From Ignavibacteria bacterium (GTDB taxonomy: Bacteria > Bacteroidota > Ignavibacteria > Tepidaquicellales > Tepidaquicellaceae), in NCBI GenBank assembly GCA_026417495.1, contig JAOADD010000038.1, positions 106,270 through 170,269 on the forward strand: DNA of 64,000 nt, given 5' to 3'. Made by a program: the position numbers and the translations under genes. Each line of letters opens with the position of its first letter. Positions within the stretch are counted from its first letter, which is position 1. Of this stretch, positions 63,380 through 64,000 are shown piece by piece. Under the pieces are notes generated by a model. The model made no database searches. It was given only the letters and a program-made list of their open reading frames with translations, and was not told the DNA's origin.

Positions 63380-64000
63380 CTACTTTATAAGTATTACCTT
63401 TTTATTTTCAATATAATCTCCTGCAATAAATCTAATGAAATATATTCCAGAATTTAAGTCAGAAGCGTTTAATAAAGTACTGTATATACCATTTTTCAAG
63501 AAGCCACTATAAATTTCTTTTACTAGTCTTCCTGTTATATCATACAAGTTTAACTTTACAAAAGAATTTTCCTTTATTGAGAATTTAATTGTTGTTGTAG
63601 GGTTAAATGGATTTGGATAATTATCATACAATCGATATTCTGTTGCAATTGTATTTTCATTAATTATTGTTGCTGGTGTTACAGTATATGAAAATCTAAT
63701 CGATGGGGGAGTGCTTCCTGGTGGATTAATCCCACTTCCACCTGCTGGTAATGTAGAAACAAGTGGTGTAGGAAGCTTTATGTCTTGTGCTGCAAAGTAA
63801 TATTCAACTTGTGTTGTGTAGCCACTTCCAGGTATTTTAAAATAAAATGTATCTCTTACAATATTACTATAAAGGACAGCCGTGAATGAACTCCAACCAC
63901 TACCTGAGTTTTTTCTATAATATAACCTTGGAGCTTCATTTGCCCTTGTATATCTAATTATCCCATTATCTTTAATTACAGCTTTTAATGTAATTGTGTC
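63380..64000 (-). CDS. C-terminal part of a T9SS-exported protein, cut by the window
   Basis: The minus-strand frame is open from the window edge at 64000 to the stop at 63380, so at least 206 residues are seen and the N-terminus is missing; the TTG at 63631 is internal. The upstream part ('YYRKNSGSGW', 'VEYYFAAQDI') looks like a fibronectin-like or carbohydrate-binding beta module, followed by a Pro/Gly-rich linker. The last ~90 residues are a T9SS type A sorting domain ('YDNYPNPFNP', 'LYDITGRLV', 'NSGIYFIRF', ending 'KKVILIK'). Confidence 0.9.
   Translation of the reverse strand, partial: DTITLKAVIKDNGIIRYTRANEAPRLYYRKNSGSGWSSFTAVLYSNIVRDTFYFKIPGSGYTTQVEYYFAAQDIKLPTPLVSTLPAGGSGINPPGSTPPSIRFSYTVTPATIINENTIATEYRLYDNYPNPFNPTTTIKFSIKENSFVKLNLYDITGRLVKEIYSGFLKNGIYSTLLNASDLNSGIYFIRFIAGDYIENKKVILIK

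Noticed and set aside
63380..63631. Complete 83-residue gene on the minus strand
   Set aside because: The frame continues without a stop to base 64000; the TTG at 63631 is an internal Leu just before the 'YPNPFNP' core.
1..64000. CRISPR arrays, rRNA genes, insertion sequences or a replication origin
   Set aside because: No regularly spaced direct repeats, rRNA signatures, transposase genes or DnaA-box clusters were seen.

Overview
The window is 64 kb of gene-dense, AT-rich chromosome from a diderm bacterium of the Bacteroidota/Ignavibacteriota-Chlorobiota (FCB) group. Three secreted proteins end in a type IX secretion (T9SS) sorting domain with a 'YPNPFN' core, and there is a DUF2723 membrane protein, a TonB-dependent receptor and a LolCD-type exporter. 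TTG starts are common. The genus cannot be decided from the sequence. No CRISPR array, rRNA or insertion sequence was seen; there is one tRNA (Arg, anticodon TCG). The first and last genes run off the window.

Layout. 1-4.7 kb: metallo-beta-lactamase-fold hydrolase (5' end missing), sodium:solute symporter, priA, then tRNA-Arg on the minus strand. 5.3-11.5 kb: a 2080-residue T9SS beta-helix surface protein with a strong terminator. 11.9-17.5 kb: a compact catabolic cluster of a KamA-family radical SAM aminomutase, the two subunits of a beta-ketoadipate-type CoA-transferase (PcaI/PcaJ-like), a class III aminotransferase and a PcaF-like thiolase. 17.8-19.8 kb: tig-clpP. 19.8-28.1 kb: envelope glycan genes (DUF2723/TMEM260-like, GT2-methyltransferase fusion, YfhO-like, GT9, SDR). 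28.2-29.6 kb: a tandem pair of secreted paralogues of unknown function. 29.6-37.4 kb, minus strand: truncated ClpB, ParB/SbnI-like protein, LolC/E, LolD, PstB, PhoU, TonB-dependent receptor. 37.5-42 kb: radC, fmt, def and an EF-G-like GTPase. 42.2-47.7 kb, minus: a YCF48-type T9SS protein, lipoprotein MsrBA, a WbpD/WlbB-like acetyltransferase, a WbpB/WlbA-like dehydrogenase and a P-loop protein. 47.8-51.7 kb, minus: a second KamA-family protein, selU and selD. 51.7-58.8 kb, minus: three overlapping or abutting two-component proteins. 59-61.1 kb: C-terminal transketolase subunit and an HtrA protease. 61.1-62.2 kb: two phage-like genes. 62.5-64 kb: outer-membrane protein and a partial T9SS protein.

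The most interesting idea is the 11.9-17.5 kb cluster. Read as a pathway it goes alpha-amino acid to beta-amino acid (radical SAM 2,3-aminomutase), to beta-keto acid (aminotransferase), to beta-ketoacyl-CoA (CoA-transferase), to two acyl-CoAs (thiolase). The last two steps look specific for beta-ketoadipate, but no aromatic ring-cleavage gene is present. The aminomutase also lacks the two aspartates that hold the lysine side chain in true lysine 2,3-aminomutase and has an Arg at or next to one of those places. This suggests a route from alpha-aminoadipate (or a lysine-derived C6 relative) through beta-aminoadipate and beta-ketoadipate to succinyl-CoA and acetyl-CoA. That assignment is inference; the family assignments are well supported.
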